NCBI GenBank assembly: GCA_018656655.1 | Contig: JABHYW010000063.1 | Span: 1 to 35,760, forward strand | Length of the DNA: 35,760 nucleotides | Direction of reading: 5' to 3' | Source: Candidatus Komeilibacteria bacterium | GTDB taxonomy: Bacteria > Patescibacteriota > Patescibacteriia > UBA1558 > GWA2-36-10 | In this document: positions 1-6,282 of the stretch, piece after piece | How positions within the stretch are numbered: the stretch's first letter is position 1 | How the letters are laid out: every line of letters starts with the position of its first letter | Notes under the pieces: generated by a model | What the model saw: the letters and a program-made list of their open reading frames with translations, nothing else | The model's database searches: none | What the model was told of the DNA's origin: nothing | Program-made: the position numbers and the translations under genes

Positions 1-627
1 AAAAATAATACTAAAACTTGTTGGGTGCTCAAATGTGATATAAAGAAGTTTTTTGCCAATATTGATCACAAAATACTCAAAAATATTTTAGGGAAACATA
101 TTAAAGACGAAAATACATTTTGGCTTCTTTCGCAGATTATAGATAGTTTTGATAAGGGTTTACCACTAGGTAATTTGACCAGTCAACTCCTCGTAAATAT
201 TTATATGAATGAGTTTGATCAGTTTATAAAACGAAGATTGAAAATAAAATATTATATTAGATATGCAGATGATTTTGTAATATTTTCTAGGGATAAAATA
301 TTTTTAGAAAAACTTATTTTGGAAATATCAGATTTTCTTGAACAGCATTTGAAACTTTCTCTTCATCCTAATAAATTATCTATTGAGACCATTTCTTCTG
401 GTATTGATTTTTTAGGTTGGATAATTTTTCCTAAGCATATGATTTTACGAACTAAAACAAAAAAGCGAATATTTTATCGTCTTGAGCAAAATTACAATGA
501 GCAGAGCTTAGCTTCTTATTCGGGATTATTAAGTCACGGTAATGCTTTTGGTTTGAGTAATAAAATTTTAAGGGAATACAAAAGTAAGTTAAACAAAAAA
601 ACAGCTTCTTATGAAGTTGTTTTTTAG
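1..627 (+). CDS. Reverse transcriptase of the DGR type (5' truncated by window edge)
   Basis: The reading frame is open from the first base, so the N-terminal part lies outside the window; the GTG at 25 is only an internal codon. The visible 209 residues contain the palm of a reverse transcriptase: KCDIKKFF (first catalytic Asp), GLPLGNLTSQ, the YADD catalytic box in YIRYADDFVIF, and HPNKLSIETISSGIDFLGW. The LGNLTSQ motif matches the [LIVMA]GxxxSQ signature of diversity-generating retroelement enzymes, whereas group II intron enzymes have QGxxxSP. DGR enzymes copy a template repeat with adenine mutagenesis into a variable repeat of a target gene. No accessory gene, template or variable repeat could be found in the window, so the partners must lie upstream or be missing. 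Assignment as reverse transcriptase is secure; DGR function is inferred. Confidence 0.88.
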   Translation, partial: KNNTKTCWVLKCDIKKFFANIDHKILKNILGKHIKDENTFWLLSQIIDSFDKGLPLGNLTSQLLVNIYMNEFDQFIKRRLKIKYYIRYADDFVIFSRDKIFLEKLILEISDFLEQHLKLSLHPNKLSIETISSGIDFLGWIIFPKHMILRTKTKKRIFYRLEQNYNEQSLASYSGLLSHGNAFGLSNKILREYKSKLNKKTASYEVVF

Positions 628-628
628 T

Positions 629-781
629 ATCCTCGTGCTAGCTCTATGACCCTTATAAAATAGGATCCTCGTGCTAGCTCGAAGTGGCGGGCTACCTCGG
701 GCTGGAACCGCCAAACGTTAAGCCCGGTAAGGAGATTCTACACTATTTTTATCTATAAATCAAGAGATCCTCGTGCACCTT
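629..781. repeat. GC-rich patch with three copies of an ATCCTCGTGC palindromic half-site
   Basis: This intergenic patch between the reverse transcriptase and the next gene is much richer in G+C than its surroundings. The word atcctcgtgctagctc occurs at about 630 and 665, and a shorter copy (gatcctcgtgcacc) at about 766. Between them, 685-735 can fold as GGCGG/CCGCC (686-690 with 708-712) or, alternatively, CGGGCT/AGCCCG. The 22 bases at 669-690 match 14459-14480 (20/22), which spans the 3' end of tRNA-Ser and its flanking palindrome. It may be a REP-like element or one end of an integrated element. No ORF or clear template repeat is seen here. Confidence 0.5.
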
Positions 782-846
782 ATATTTTTTAAAAAGTGAC
801 AAAAGTTACACATATTAGACTTAAAAAATTACACCTACTTGTAACT

Positions 847-1098
847 TTATGGCACAAACTGTATAGCTTTCTCAATTGCCTTCCCCTTTGCAGGATCTAT
901 CTGTTCGCTCCAACAGGTGCTCACATCCCACCTTGGTGGCCATTCTAATACACAATTTGAGATAAACCCAAACATCGTATAGAAGACAAACAAAACAATA
1001 AAAATTATGCCAGCAATAATCAACTGGAATTGTTCTTCTTTTGATATCTTTTTTGAACGGGGTTTATACCTCCGTTTATATTTTCTGTACCTTCCCAT
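847..1098 (-). CDS. Small basic single-pass membrane protein, unknown
   Basis: This is an 83-residue protein with a strongly basic N-terminus (MGRYRKYKRRYKPRSKK) followed by one hydrophobic segment at about residues 25-47. The positive-inside rule predicts a cytoplasmic N-terminus and a short outer C-terminal part with two Cys (in SNCVLEW and STCWSEQ) that could form a disulphide. It lies 29 bp downstream of the zinc-ribbon gene on the same strand and is probably cotranscribed with it. I do not recognise a family. The composition and clear topology argue that it is a real gene. Confidence 0.55.
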   Translation of the reverse strand: MGRYRKYKRRYKPRSKKISKEEQFQLIIAGIIFIVLFVFYTMFGFISNCVLEWPPRWDVSTCWSEQIDPAKGKAIEKAIQFVP

Positions 1099-1127
1099 AT
1101 TGCCTTGATAATAACTTTGACATGAGT

Positions 1128-1781
1128 TTATTTAAATTTTAAATAATTTATAATCTTATACCCCTTCAAATGTTTAATTGGATCAACAAATCTATACCAA
1201 GGTTCGGAATGAAACCATTCCTCACCATCTTTTTTAACCTCTTTTACTAGATGAGATTCAGTTAATTTTTTTGGAGGTAGCACCTCTTTGTTGTCTTTAA
1301 TCAAAAAGAGATATACATACGGTCTTCCTGATGCGCTAGGAACAATACGGGGCTTTAAAACACCCTCTTTAACGGCTTGCTTCATTGCGTTCTTATTTAT
1401 ACTAAATCGACTCTCTAAGTCATATATGGAGTACCAACTATTATCACTTCTAGCCAAAGATCCAGGAATGATCTTCTTATCTATAGCTTTTTGGCATATA
1501 AGACACTTAATGCCCCATTTATCATACCAAGTTTCTTCGTTTGATACAGTTTTACCACAAATAGCACAAGTATAGCCATTTCCCTCTAAATGAAATCCCT
1601 TAGGACTATCTTTTAATTTTAATTCGCGTCTATGCTCTATATTTGCTTGTTTATATAGAACCTCGGCAAAACCTGCTAAATTACGAGCACCTTCTTCTGC
1701 CTCTCCCCAAGAAACCTCTTTACCTGTCTTTTTTTCAAGAATTGTTTTAAATTCTTTGATTGTTTTATCTGATAATCCCAT
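1128..1781 (-). CDS. Zinc-ribbon, helix-turn-helix-like protein, unknown function
   Basis: This is a 217-residue protein. The N-terminal 50 residues (SDKTIKEFKTILEKKTGKEVSW...) form a helical module that I associate with hypothetical proteins of CPR genomes. A CAIC...CLIC pair at about residues 71-96 looks like a four-Cys zinc ribbon. The following WYSIYDLESRFSINKNAMKQAVKEG stretch resembles a MerR/excisionase-type winged helix. A small DNA-binding regulator is a reasonable reading but not proven. The gene is divergent from the structured RNA unit at 1836, so the roughly 50 bp between them must carry both promoters, and this protein could regulate that RNA. Confidence 0.6.
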   Translation of the reverse strand: MGLSDKTIKEFKTILEKKTGKEVSWGEAEEGARNLAGFAEVLYKQANIEHRRELKLKDSPKGFHLEGNGYTCAICGKTVSNEETWYDKWGIKCLICQKAIDKKIIPGSLARSDNSWYSIYDLESRFSINKNAMKQAVKEGVLKPRIVPSASGRPYVYLFLIKDNKEVLPPKKLTESHLVKEVKKDGEEWFHSEPWYRFVDPIKHLKGYKIINYLKFK

Positions 1782-1800
1782 ATATTATATATTACTATTA

Positions 1801-1829
1801 TTGACGTTTTTTGTGTAGAGGCCTATAAT
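1801..1829 (+). promoter_or_regulatory. Near-consensus sigma-70 promoter for the structured RNA
   Basis: TTGACG at 1801-1806, a 17-bp spacer and a perfect TATAAT at 1824-1829 predict a start near 1836. It is one of the best promoters in the window, and no protein gene of normal size lies between it and the terminator at 2108. Confidence 0.75.
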
Positions 1830-1835
1830 ATCTAT

Positions 1836-2136
1836 AGGAGTTCTTAAAAAATATGTATTATGCGCAGTTCCTTGAGTGCATACCAGTTTGGATCGGGCAG
1901 TACCCACCAAATTAACGAGGAACAGTCTACTCACAAATGGGAAACCCCAATGTGAAGGCAAAACCTATCGTAGACGAAGAGATTTACATCGGAAAAACCG
2001 TGGTAGATCTAGGTAACAAAAAACTATGAGCCATAATGATTTAAATTTTAAATCATATGTCTTTTGTGTTTTTGTTTTCTAGATCTGTTACGTTTCTAAA
2101 AAGCAAAAACACTACTCAATTAAGTAGTGTTTTTTC
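1836..2136 (+). ncRNA. Candidate structured noncoding RNA, unknown class
   Basis: The 388 bases between 1782 and 2169 hold no normal gene. About 1867-2014 is clearly richer in G+C than the flanks and can fold as a set of nested helices. Helix 1 is GTTCCT 1867-1872 with AGGAAC 1918-1923. It encloses AGTTTGG 1885-1891 with CCAAATT 1907-1913 and GGG 1895-1897 with CCC 1903-1905. A hairpin pairs CACA 1932-1935 with TGTG 1951-1954 and TGGG 1938-1941 with CCCA 1946-1949. A closing stem ACCTA 1963-1967 with TAGGT 2010-2014 holds two hairpins: TCG/CGA at 1968-1977, and GATTTAC 1981-1987 with GTAGATC 2003-2009 capped by CGG/CCG. The transcript has its own promoter and terminator. It matches no riboswitch, tmRNA or ribozyme consensus that I can recall. 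An alternative is a short coding remnant: the frame from 1853 reads 20 codons, TAA, then an ATG at 1937 giving 30 codons to TGA at 2027. Confidence 0.6.
2108..2135 (+). terminator. Intrinsic terminator of the structured RNA unit
   Basis: AACACTACT (2108-2116), a six-base loop and AGTAGTGTT (2123-2131) form a 9-bp stem followed directly by a T run. It sits 34 bp before the methyltransferase start and ends the structured RNA transcript. Confidence 0.85.
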
Positions 2137-2169
2137 ATTACTCCTAGATTAACAATTAAGCATAAAAAT

Positions 2170-3444
2170 ATGCCTAAATTAAAATGGACAACAGAAAAAA
2201 GAAAGATTAATGATTTAGTGCCTTTCGAAAAGAATCCACGAATTATTAATCCAAAACAATTAAAAGACTTAACCAAAAGTCTTAAAAAATTTAATTTAGT
2301 TGAGATACCTGCAATAGATGCGGATAATAAAATCTTAGCAGGTCATCAGCGTCTAAAAGTTCTTCAGCTTCTTGGTCGAGGTGATGAAATGATTGATTGC
2401 AGGATACCGAATCGTAAACTTACCAAGAAAGAATCTGAACAATACCTTATTTCAAGTAACGCCCTAGGTGGAGATTGGGATTTTGAAAAATTAAAATCCT
2501 TTGACCTTGATTTACTAACAGACATAGGCTTTGACCAAATTGAACTAGCAAAGATTTGGGATAATGAACTAGAGGTGCAAAATGAGGATTTTAACGTTGA
2601 AGAAGAAATTAAGAAGATTAAGAAACCCAAAACAAAATTAGGAGACATTATTCATCTTGGTTCACATAAATTACTTTGTGGTAGCTCTGCTGACCCAAAA
2701 AATCTTAAACGATTATTCGGAAAAGAAAAAGCCTCAATGATATATAGTGATCCGCCATACAATATAAACTTAGATTATTCAAAGGGCATTGGAGGAAAAC
2801 AAAGCTATGGAGGAACTGTTAATGATAATAGAAACGATAATGAATATAAAGAGTTTATTAAGAAAAGTCTTAAAACTGCATTGTTGGTAACAAAACCAGA
2901 CGTACATGTGTTCTATTGGTCTGATCAAACCTATATTTGGCTTATACAAGAGCTTTATAGAGAACTTGGGATAATAAACAAACGAGTATGCTTATGGATT
3001 AAAAACGGACAGAATCCTACCCCAGGAGTAGCATTTAATAAATGTTACGAGCCTTGTACTTATGGAATTAAGGGTAAACCATATATTGCCGAAAGCATTC
3101 AAAATCTTAATGAAGTTATGAACAAGGAGATAACAACCGGAAACAACTTACTTGAAGAAACACTTGATGAACTTGATGTATGGCTTGTTAAACGTCTTTC
3201 TCACAAGGATTATGAACATGCTACTAGTAAGCCACCAAAACTTCATGAAAAGGCAATACGTAGGTGTACAAAGCCTGGTGATATCATTCTTGATTCATTC
3301 TCTGGATCAGGAAGTACATTAATTGCTGGAGAGCAACTCAAAAGAAAGGTCTATGCTGTCGAACTAGAACCTATGTTTTGCGATATTACAATCAAAAGAT
3401 ATGAAAAATTAACAGGCAGAAAGGCAAGGGTGTCTCATGTCTAA
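2170..3444 (+). CDS. ParB-like nuclease domain / DNA adenine methyltransferase, phage type
   Basis: This 424-residue protein has two parts. Residues about 10-130 are a ParB/sulfiredoxin-like domain with the hallmark LAGHQRLKVL (GHQR about residues 58-61). Residues about 155-420 are an amino-methyltransferase of the permuted class in which catalytic motif IV (SDPPYN, about 193-198) precedes the AdoMet-binding motif I (ILDSFSGSGSTLIAGEQL near the C-terminus). DPPY points to N6-adenine methylation. Such ParB-methylase fusions are frequent in phages and prophages, often next to terminase, where they may protect DNA or assist partition or packaging. The stop overlaps the start of the small terminase gene by 8 bp, so the three genes form one operon. 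Target site unknown. Confidence 0.88.
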   Translation: MPKLKWTTEKRKINDLVPFEKNPRIINPKQLKDLTKSLKKFNLVEIPAIDADNKILAGHQRLKVLQLLGRGDEMIDCRIPNRKLTKKESEQYLISSNALGGDWDFEKLKSFDLDLLTDIGFDQIELAKIWDNELEVQNEDFNVEEEIKKIKKPKTKLGDIIHLGSHKLLCGSSADPKNLKRLFGKEKASMIYSDPPYNINLDYSKGIGGKQSYGGTVNDNRNDNEYKEFIKKSLKTALLVTKPDVHVFYWSDQTYIWLIQELYRELGIINKRVCLWIKNGQNPTPGVAFNKCYEPCTYGIKGKPYIAESIQNLNEVMNKEITTGNNLLEETLDELDVWLVKRLSHKDYEHATSKPPKLHEKAIRRCTKPGDIILDSFSGSGSTLIAGEQLKRKVYAVELEPMFCDITIKRYEKLTGRKARVSHV

Positions 3445-3856
3445 GAAAAATAAAATTCAAGATTCTTTTCTAGAAGAATTAAAAAAGATTCCTATAATAC
3501 AAGTAGCCTGTGAAAGAGTGGGTATTTCTCGTAACAGTATCTATAGGTGGAAGCGAGATGATAAAGATTTTTCTAAATTAATGGATAAAGCTTTAGCCGA
3601 GGGTGAAGAATTGGTAAATGATATGAGTGAGTCTCAGTTATTAACTCTTATTAAAGAAAAAAACTTTTCAGCCATAAGGTTTTGGCTTAATCACAGGAGT
3701 CCAAAATTTAAAGATAAGGTTGAAGTTACAACAAAGGTCGATATTAATGATGAGGAATTAACACAAGAACAACAAGATGTTGTACACAAAGCTCTTAGTC
3801 TTGCTTCAATTATAACAAACGTAAGCGATAAACAAGATGAAAAAACAAATAGTTAA
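3437..3856 (+). CDS. terS: Phage terminase small subunit-like protein
   Basis: This is a 139-residue protein. Residues about 18-40 (IIQVACERVGISRNSIYRWKRDD) form a clear helix-turn-helix of the phage small-terminase type, which reads DNA at the packaging site. A helical middle part with ESQLLTLIKEKNFSAIRFWLNHRSPKFKDK is typical of small terminases, where it drives ring oligomerisation. The gene overlaps its upstream neighbour by 8 bp and the large terminase by 20 bp, so translation is probably coupled across all three. Assignment rests on this context as well as on the sequence pattern. Confidence 0.8.
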   Translation: MSKKNKIQDSFLEELKKIPIIQVACERVGISRNSIYRWKRDDKDFSKLMDKALAEGEELVNDMSESQLLTLIKEKNFSAIRFWLNHRSPKFKDKVEVTTKVDINDEELTQEQQDVVHKALSLASIITNVSDKQDEKTNS

Positions 3857-5381
3857 AACCATACCTGAAGAGCTATTTAATCAGATGATTAAAGATCGGC
3901 AAATTAGAAGAGCCATAACCAAAGAAAGTTTCTTATATTTTTTTAACTTCTACTTTGCCCATTATGTTACACATCCAACCGCTGATTTTCAAAAAGAGAT
4001 TATTCACTCACTAGAACAAAGTGCCACGGAGAGTCTTTATATTGTAAGTTTTAGAGATTCTAGTAAATCAACGATGGCTGCTACTGCCTATCCTCTTTGG
4101 AGTATATTGGGGATACAAAAGAAAAAATATATTTTAATCTTTTGTAGAACTCAAGGCCAAGCTAAACAGGCCTTAAGGAATATTCGTGATGAAGCAGAAG
4201 ATAATGATTTACTTAAAAAAGACCTAGGACCTTTTAAAGAAATATCAGAAACTGGGAAAAATGGAGAATGGACATCAACTACCTTAGTGTTCTCTAGTAC
4301 AGGATCTAGGATAAAGGTAGCTTCAGTTGATGAGAGTATCCGTGGTTTAAGACATAAACAGTACCGACCTGATTTGATAATCGCAGATGATGTAGAAGAT
4401 ATTAATTCAACCAGAACTAAAGAAAGTAGAGATAAAACCTACAGGTGGCTTCGAGGCGACGTTATACCTGCTGGCGATAGTAATACACGTCTCATTGTTA
4501 TTGGTAACCTACTTCACGAGGATTCATTACTGATGCGGCTTAAAAGAGATATTGAAGAAAAAAGAGCCTTGGGTAAATTTATGGAATTTCCGCTTATTAC
4601 CGAATCAGGTAAATGTTTATGGCCAGGAAAATACCCTAACCAAAAAAGTATTGAGTTGCGTAAAAAACAAATCGGTAATGAGATTCAATGGCAAAGAGAA
4701 TTTTTACTTAATATTGTTCCAGATACTGATCAGGTAATTCACACCGAGTGGATCAAATATTATTCAGATCTTCCATTACAAGACAGGTCATTTGCTGGGG
4801 TCTGTATTGGAATTGATTTAGCCTTTTCTCTAAGAAATGGAGCAGATTATACTGCTTTGGTGAGTGCTTATATTTATTGGATTAAAAAAGAGATGTATAT
4901 CTATATTTTACCTAATCCAATAAATGAACAAATGGGTTCTCCTGAGTTAGTTAAAAGATGTATATCTATACATAGGCATTACACTAAAGAAAAAGCTTAT
5001 CCTAAATTTATAGTTGAAGAGGCAGGACAACAATTAAGTGTTATCCAACATTTAAAAGACGCCGGATTAAATGCAGGTGGTTTTAGTCCAGGTAGAATGG
5101 ATAAAAGAACTCGTCTAGCTTTGGCTGCACTTAAGATTAATTCTGGGCATGTTCTGTTTCCTAAAAAAGGTTGTGAAGATCTCATCAGACAACTAACGCA
5201 CTTTGGAGTTGAAAAGCACGATGATCTTTCTGATGCATTTTCAACTTTAATTTTGGGAATAACAGAATCTCCACCAAGAGGTAGAAGTTCTATTCAAGAT
5301 ATTATTCTAATAGATGAGTCAAATGATTCATCATGTATAGATATTGATGAATTTAGAGTCACTAGAGATACGAGATTTTAA
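3837..5381 (+). CDS. terL: Phage terminase large subunit
   Basis: This 514-residue protein is of normal length for a packaging motor-nuclease. The N-terminal ATPase carries a terminase-style Walker A, SFRDSSKST (about residues 71-79), and Walker B, LIIADDVED (about 179-187). The C-terminal RNase H-fold nuclease starts near GIDLAFSLRNGADYTAL (about residue 325), with later acidic residues in VEEAGQQLSVIQHL and in DDLSDAFSTLILG. Both halves look intact. The gene ends flush against the stop of the convergent gene on the other strand. No portal, protease, capsid or tail gene follows anywhere in the window, so this is an isolated packaging cassette. Confidence 0.93.
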   Translation: MKKQIVKTIPEELFNQMIKDRQIRRAITKESFLYFFNFYFAHYVTHPTADFQKEIIHSLEQSATESLYIVSFRDSSKSTMAATAYPLWSILGIQKKKYILIFCRTQGQAKQALRNIRDEAEDNDLLKKDLGPFKEISETGKNGEWTSTTLVFSSTGSRIKVASVDESIRGLRHKQYRPDLIIADDVEDINSTRTKESRDKTYRWLRGDVIPAGDSNTRLIVIGNLLHEDSLLMRLKRDIEEKRALGKFMEFPLITESGKCLWPGKYPNQKSIELRKKQIGNEIQWQREFLLNIVPDTDQVIHTEWIKYYSDLPLQDRSFAGVCIGIDLAFSLRNGADYTALVSAYIYWIKKEMYIYILPNPINEQMGSPELVKRCISIHRHYTKEKAYPKFIVEEAGQQLSVIQHLKDAGLNAGGFSPGRMDKRTRLALAALKINSGHVLFPKKGCEDLIRQLTHFGVEKHDDLSDAFSTLILGITESPPRGRSSIQDIILIDESNDSSCIDIDEFRVTRDTRF

Positions 5382-5933
5382 CTATTCTTTCTTGGCAAAT
5401 TCATAAGGCACCCAACCTGTCTCATATAACAATAAACTGGTATCACCAATAAATCTCACATTGGCTATACTACTCAAAGTTCCTCCGGAGCCTATCTTTA
5501 ATATTGGCGTGCAATTATCAACCATAAATATACGTCCTTCTGCCAAAAGATCCATTTGGCCCTTTTTATCGTTAGCTACAGAAGCACTGATTGATGCTTC
5601 AATATCTTCTTGAGTTGCGCCAACAACGACCACACCATCGCATAAGGCAATGTCATTGTTGTTACTAAGAACACCTTCTTCACCCGTTGATAGTGTTGAT
5701 GATTTTGAAGAGGGTGATTCGTTATTATTGCTATCACCGCCACTAAGTGCAGAAACAATCATAATAAAGATAACGATCCAAAAAATACCCATTATTGCTT
5801 TGAACTTTTTACTTGATTCCTTTTTTTGTTTCTTACCACAATGTTTACATACCTTAGCATTCTCTTGTATGTTTTCGGCACATTCTGGACATTTTTTTAA
5901 TTGATTAGGATCCAATTTTTTTTCTTTGCTCAT
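5382..5933 (-). CDS. Zinc-ribbon membrane protein with outer SH3-like domain, unknown
   Basis: This is a 183-residue protein. The N-terminal CPEC...CKHC motif (about residues 15-33) is a compact zinc ribbon. A basic stretch and one membrane segment (AIMGIFWIVIFIMIVSAL, about 46-63) follow, then a Ser/Asn-rich linker and an outer domain of about 95 residues. The linker and ..GRIFMVDNCTPILKIGSGGTLSSIANVRFIGD..GWVPYEF resemble SH3-like proteins. The first part is presumably cytoplasmic. The gene meets the large terminase tail to tail with no gap. Its 5' side carries a structured leader of about 200 nt described separately. Function unknown; a signal-receiving or superinfection-type membrane protein is possible but unsupported. 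Confidence 0.65.
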   Translation of the reverse strand: MSKEKKLDPNQLKKCPECAENIQENAKVCKHCGKKQKKESSKKFKAIMGIFWIVIFIMIVSALSGGDSNNNESPSSKSSTLSTGEEGVLSNNNDIALCDGVVVVGATQEDIEASISASVANDKKGQMDLLAEGRIFMVDNCTPILKIGSGGTLSSIANVRFIGDTSLLLYETGWVPYEFAKKE

Positions 5934-6144
5934 ATAGGATAGGCTTTAATTATTAAACTGGTCGAGAAAACACAAAAGGCCCCCCGAGCCAGCTGACGAA
6001 TCCTTACGGAGACGCCACTACACCCTTTCGAGCATAGACCTATCCTACAAGTACTGGTCGGAAGACCATTAATATGTAGGATAGGATTTACGACCATATC
6101 TCGATAAATCAAGGGTTAGGTCATCAAATTACTATTAAATTGTT
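5934..6144 (-). promoter_or_regulatory. Structured mRNA leader with terminator and alternative pairings (riboswitch-like)
   Basis: Together with its promoters this fills most of the 349-bp gap between the zinc-ribbon gene and the recombinase. Read on the minus strand, CCTATCCTACA (6085-6075) pairs perfectly over 11 bp with TGTAGGATAGG (6049-6039) around an inner 5-bp stem at 6068-6055. A small hairpin with a GTAA tetraloop (about 6010-6001) follows. Then comes GGCTC-GGG-GGGCC (5990-5978) with a T-rich tail, an intrinsic terminator. A third copy of the pairing element, CCTATCCTA (5943-5935), lies right at the start codon. The middle strand can therefore pair either with the upstream copy or with the initiation region. 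I recognise no known aptamer. Confidence 0.5.
5966..5990 (-). terminator. Terminator-like hairpin inside the leader
   Basis: On the minus strand GGCTC, loop GGG and GGGCC (5990-5978) form a 5-bp GC stem including one G-U pair, followed by TTTTGTGTTTT. It stands about 35 bases before the start codon, where an attenuator would be. It could equally end a separate small RNA. Confidence 0.5.
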
Positions 6145-6150
6145 AACTAA

Positions 6151-6179
6151 ATTATACATAATTTGTATATATTAGTCTA
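6151..6179 (-). promoter_or_regulatory. Probable promoter of the leader and zinc-ribbon gene
   Basis: On the minus strand TAGACT (6179-6174), 17 bp and a perfect TATAAT (6156-6151) predict a start near 6144, giving a leader of about 210 nt. It overlaps the weaker plus-strand promoter candidate at 6163-6190, so the two genes are divergently controlled. Confidence 0.45.
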
Positions 6180-6190
6180 TACATTATAAC
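6163..6190 (+). promoter_or_regulatory. Possible promoter of the serine recombinase
   Basis: TTGTAT (6163-6168), 16 bp and TATAAC (6185-6190) form a modest plus-strand promoter. Its transcript would include the inverted repeat at 6204-6254 before the recombinase start. Confidence 0.35.
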
Positions 6191-6203
6191 GCACATTTGG
6201 TGT

Positions 6204-6254
6204 TTTGCTAAGGAAAGTTGCCAACAAGTTGTCGACAGCTAAAAGCTTAGCAAA
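6204..6254. other. 51-bp inverted-repeat site before the integrase (attachment site or operator)
   Basis: TTTGCTAAG (6204-6212) and CTTAGCAAA (6246-6254) are perfect 9-bp inverted arms around 33 bp. The inner part contains CAACAAGTTG (6222-6231) and the palindrome GTCGAC (6231-6236). Large serine integrases recombine sites of about 50 bp with imperfect inverted symmetry, commonly next to the integrase gene. The size, symmetry and position therefore fit an attachment site; an operator or mRNA hairpin is the alternative. Confidence 0.45.
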
Positions 6255-6282
6255 GGCTATAAAGTGTGTCATCAATTAATGT

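Noticed and set aside
629-781. Template repeat of the DGR, or a tRNA fragment, in the GC-rich patch after the reverse transcriptase.
   Set aside because: No adenine-rich coding-like repeat and no near-copy elsewhere in the window. On the minus strand the 3' end resembles a tRNA acceptor end, but no pairing 5' strand, anticodon arm or valid T arm can be built.
1288-1575. Plus-strand frame of 95 residues opposite the zinc-ribbon gene, and similar opposite-strand frames in terL, clpC, pilM and the PHP-ATPase.
   Set aside because: They are shadows of genes with clear domains on the other strand and have no recognisable motifs or initiation signals.
1853-2029. A small protein read from 1853 with an internal TAA, or a 30-residue protein from 1937.
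   Set aside because: The frame is broken by TAA at 1913, residue pattern matches no family, and the helices span both parts, so RNA is the better explanation. It is kept as an alternative.
5990-6016. CTGACGA on the plus strand looked like the core of a hammerhead ribozyme.
   Set aside because: A short stem (TCC-TTAC-GGA) follows, but the required GAAA and a fitting cleavage site are absent; GACG stands in its place.
5930-6112. A 60-residue open frame on the minus strand across the structured leader.
   Set aside because: Composition is not protein-like and it lies over the long inverted repeat and terminator of the leader.
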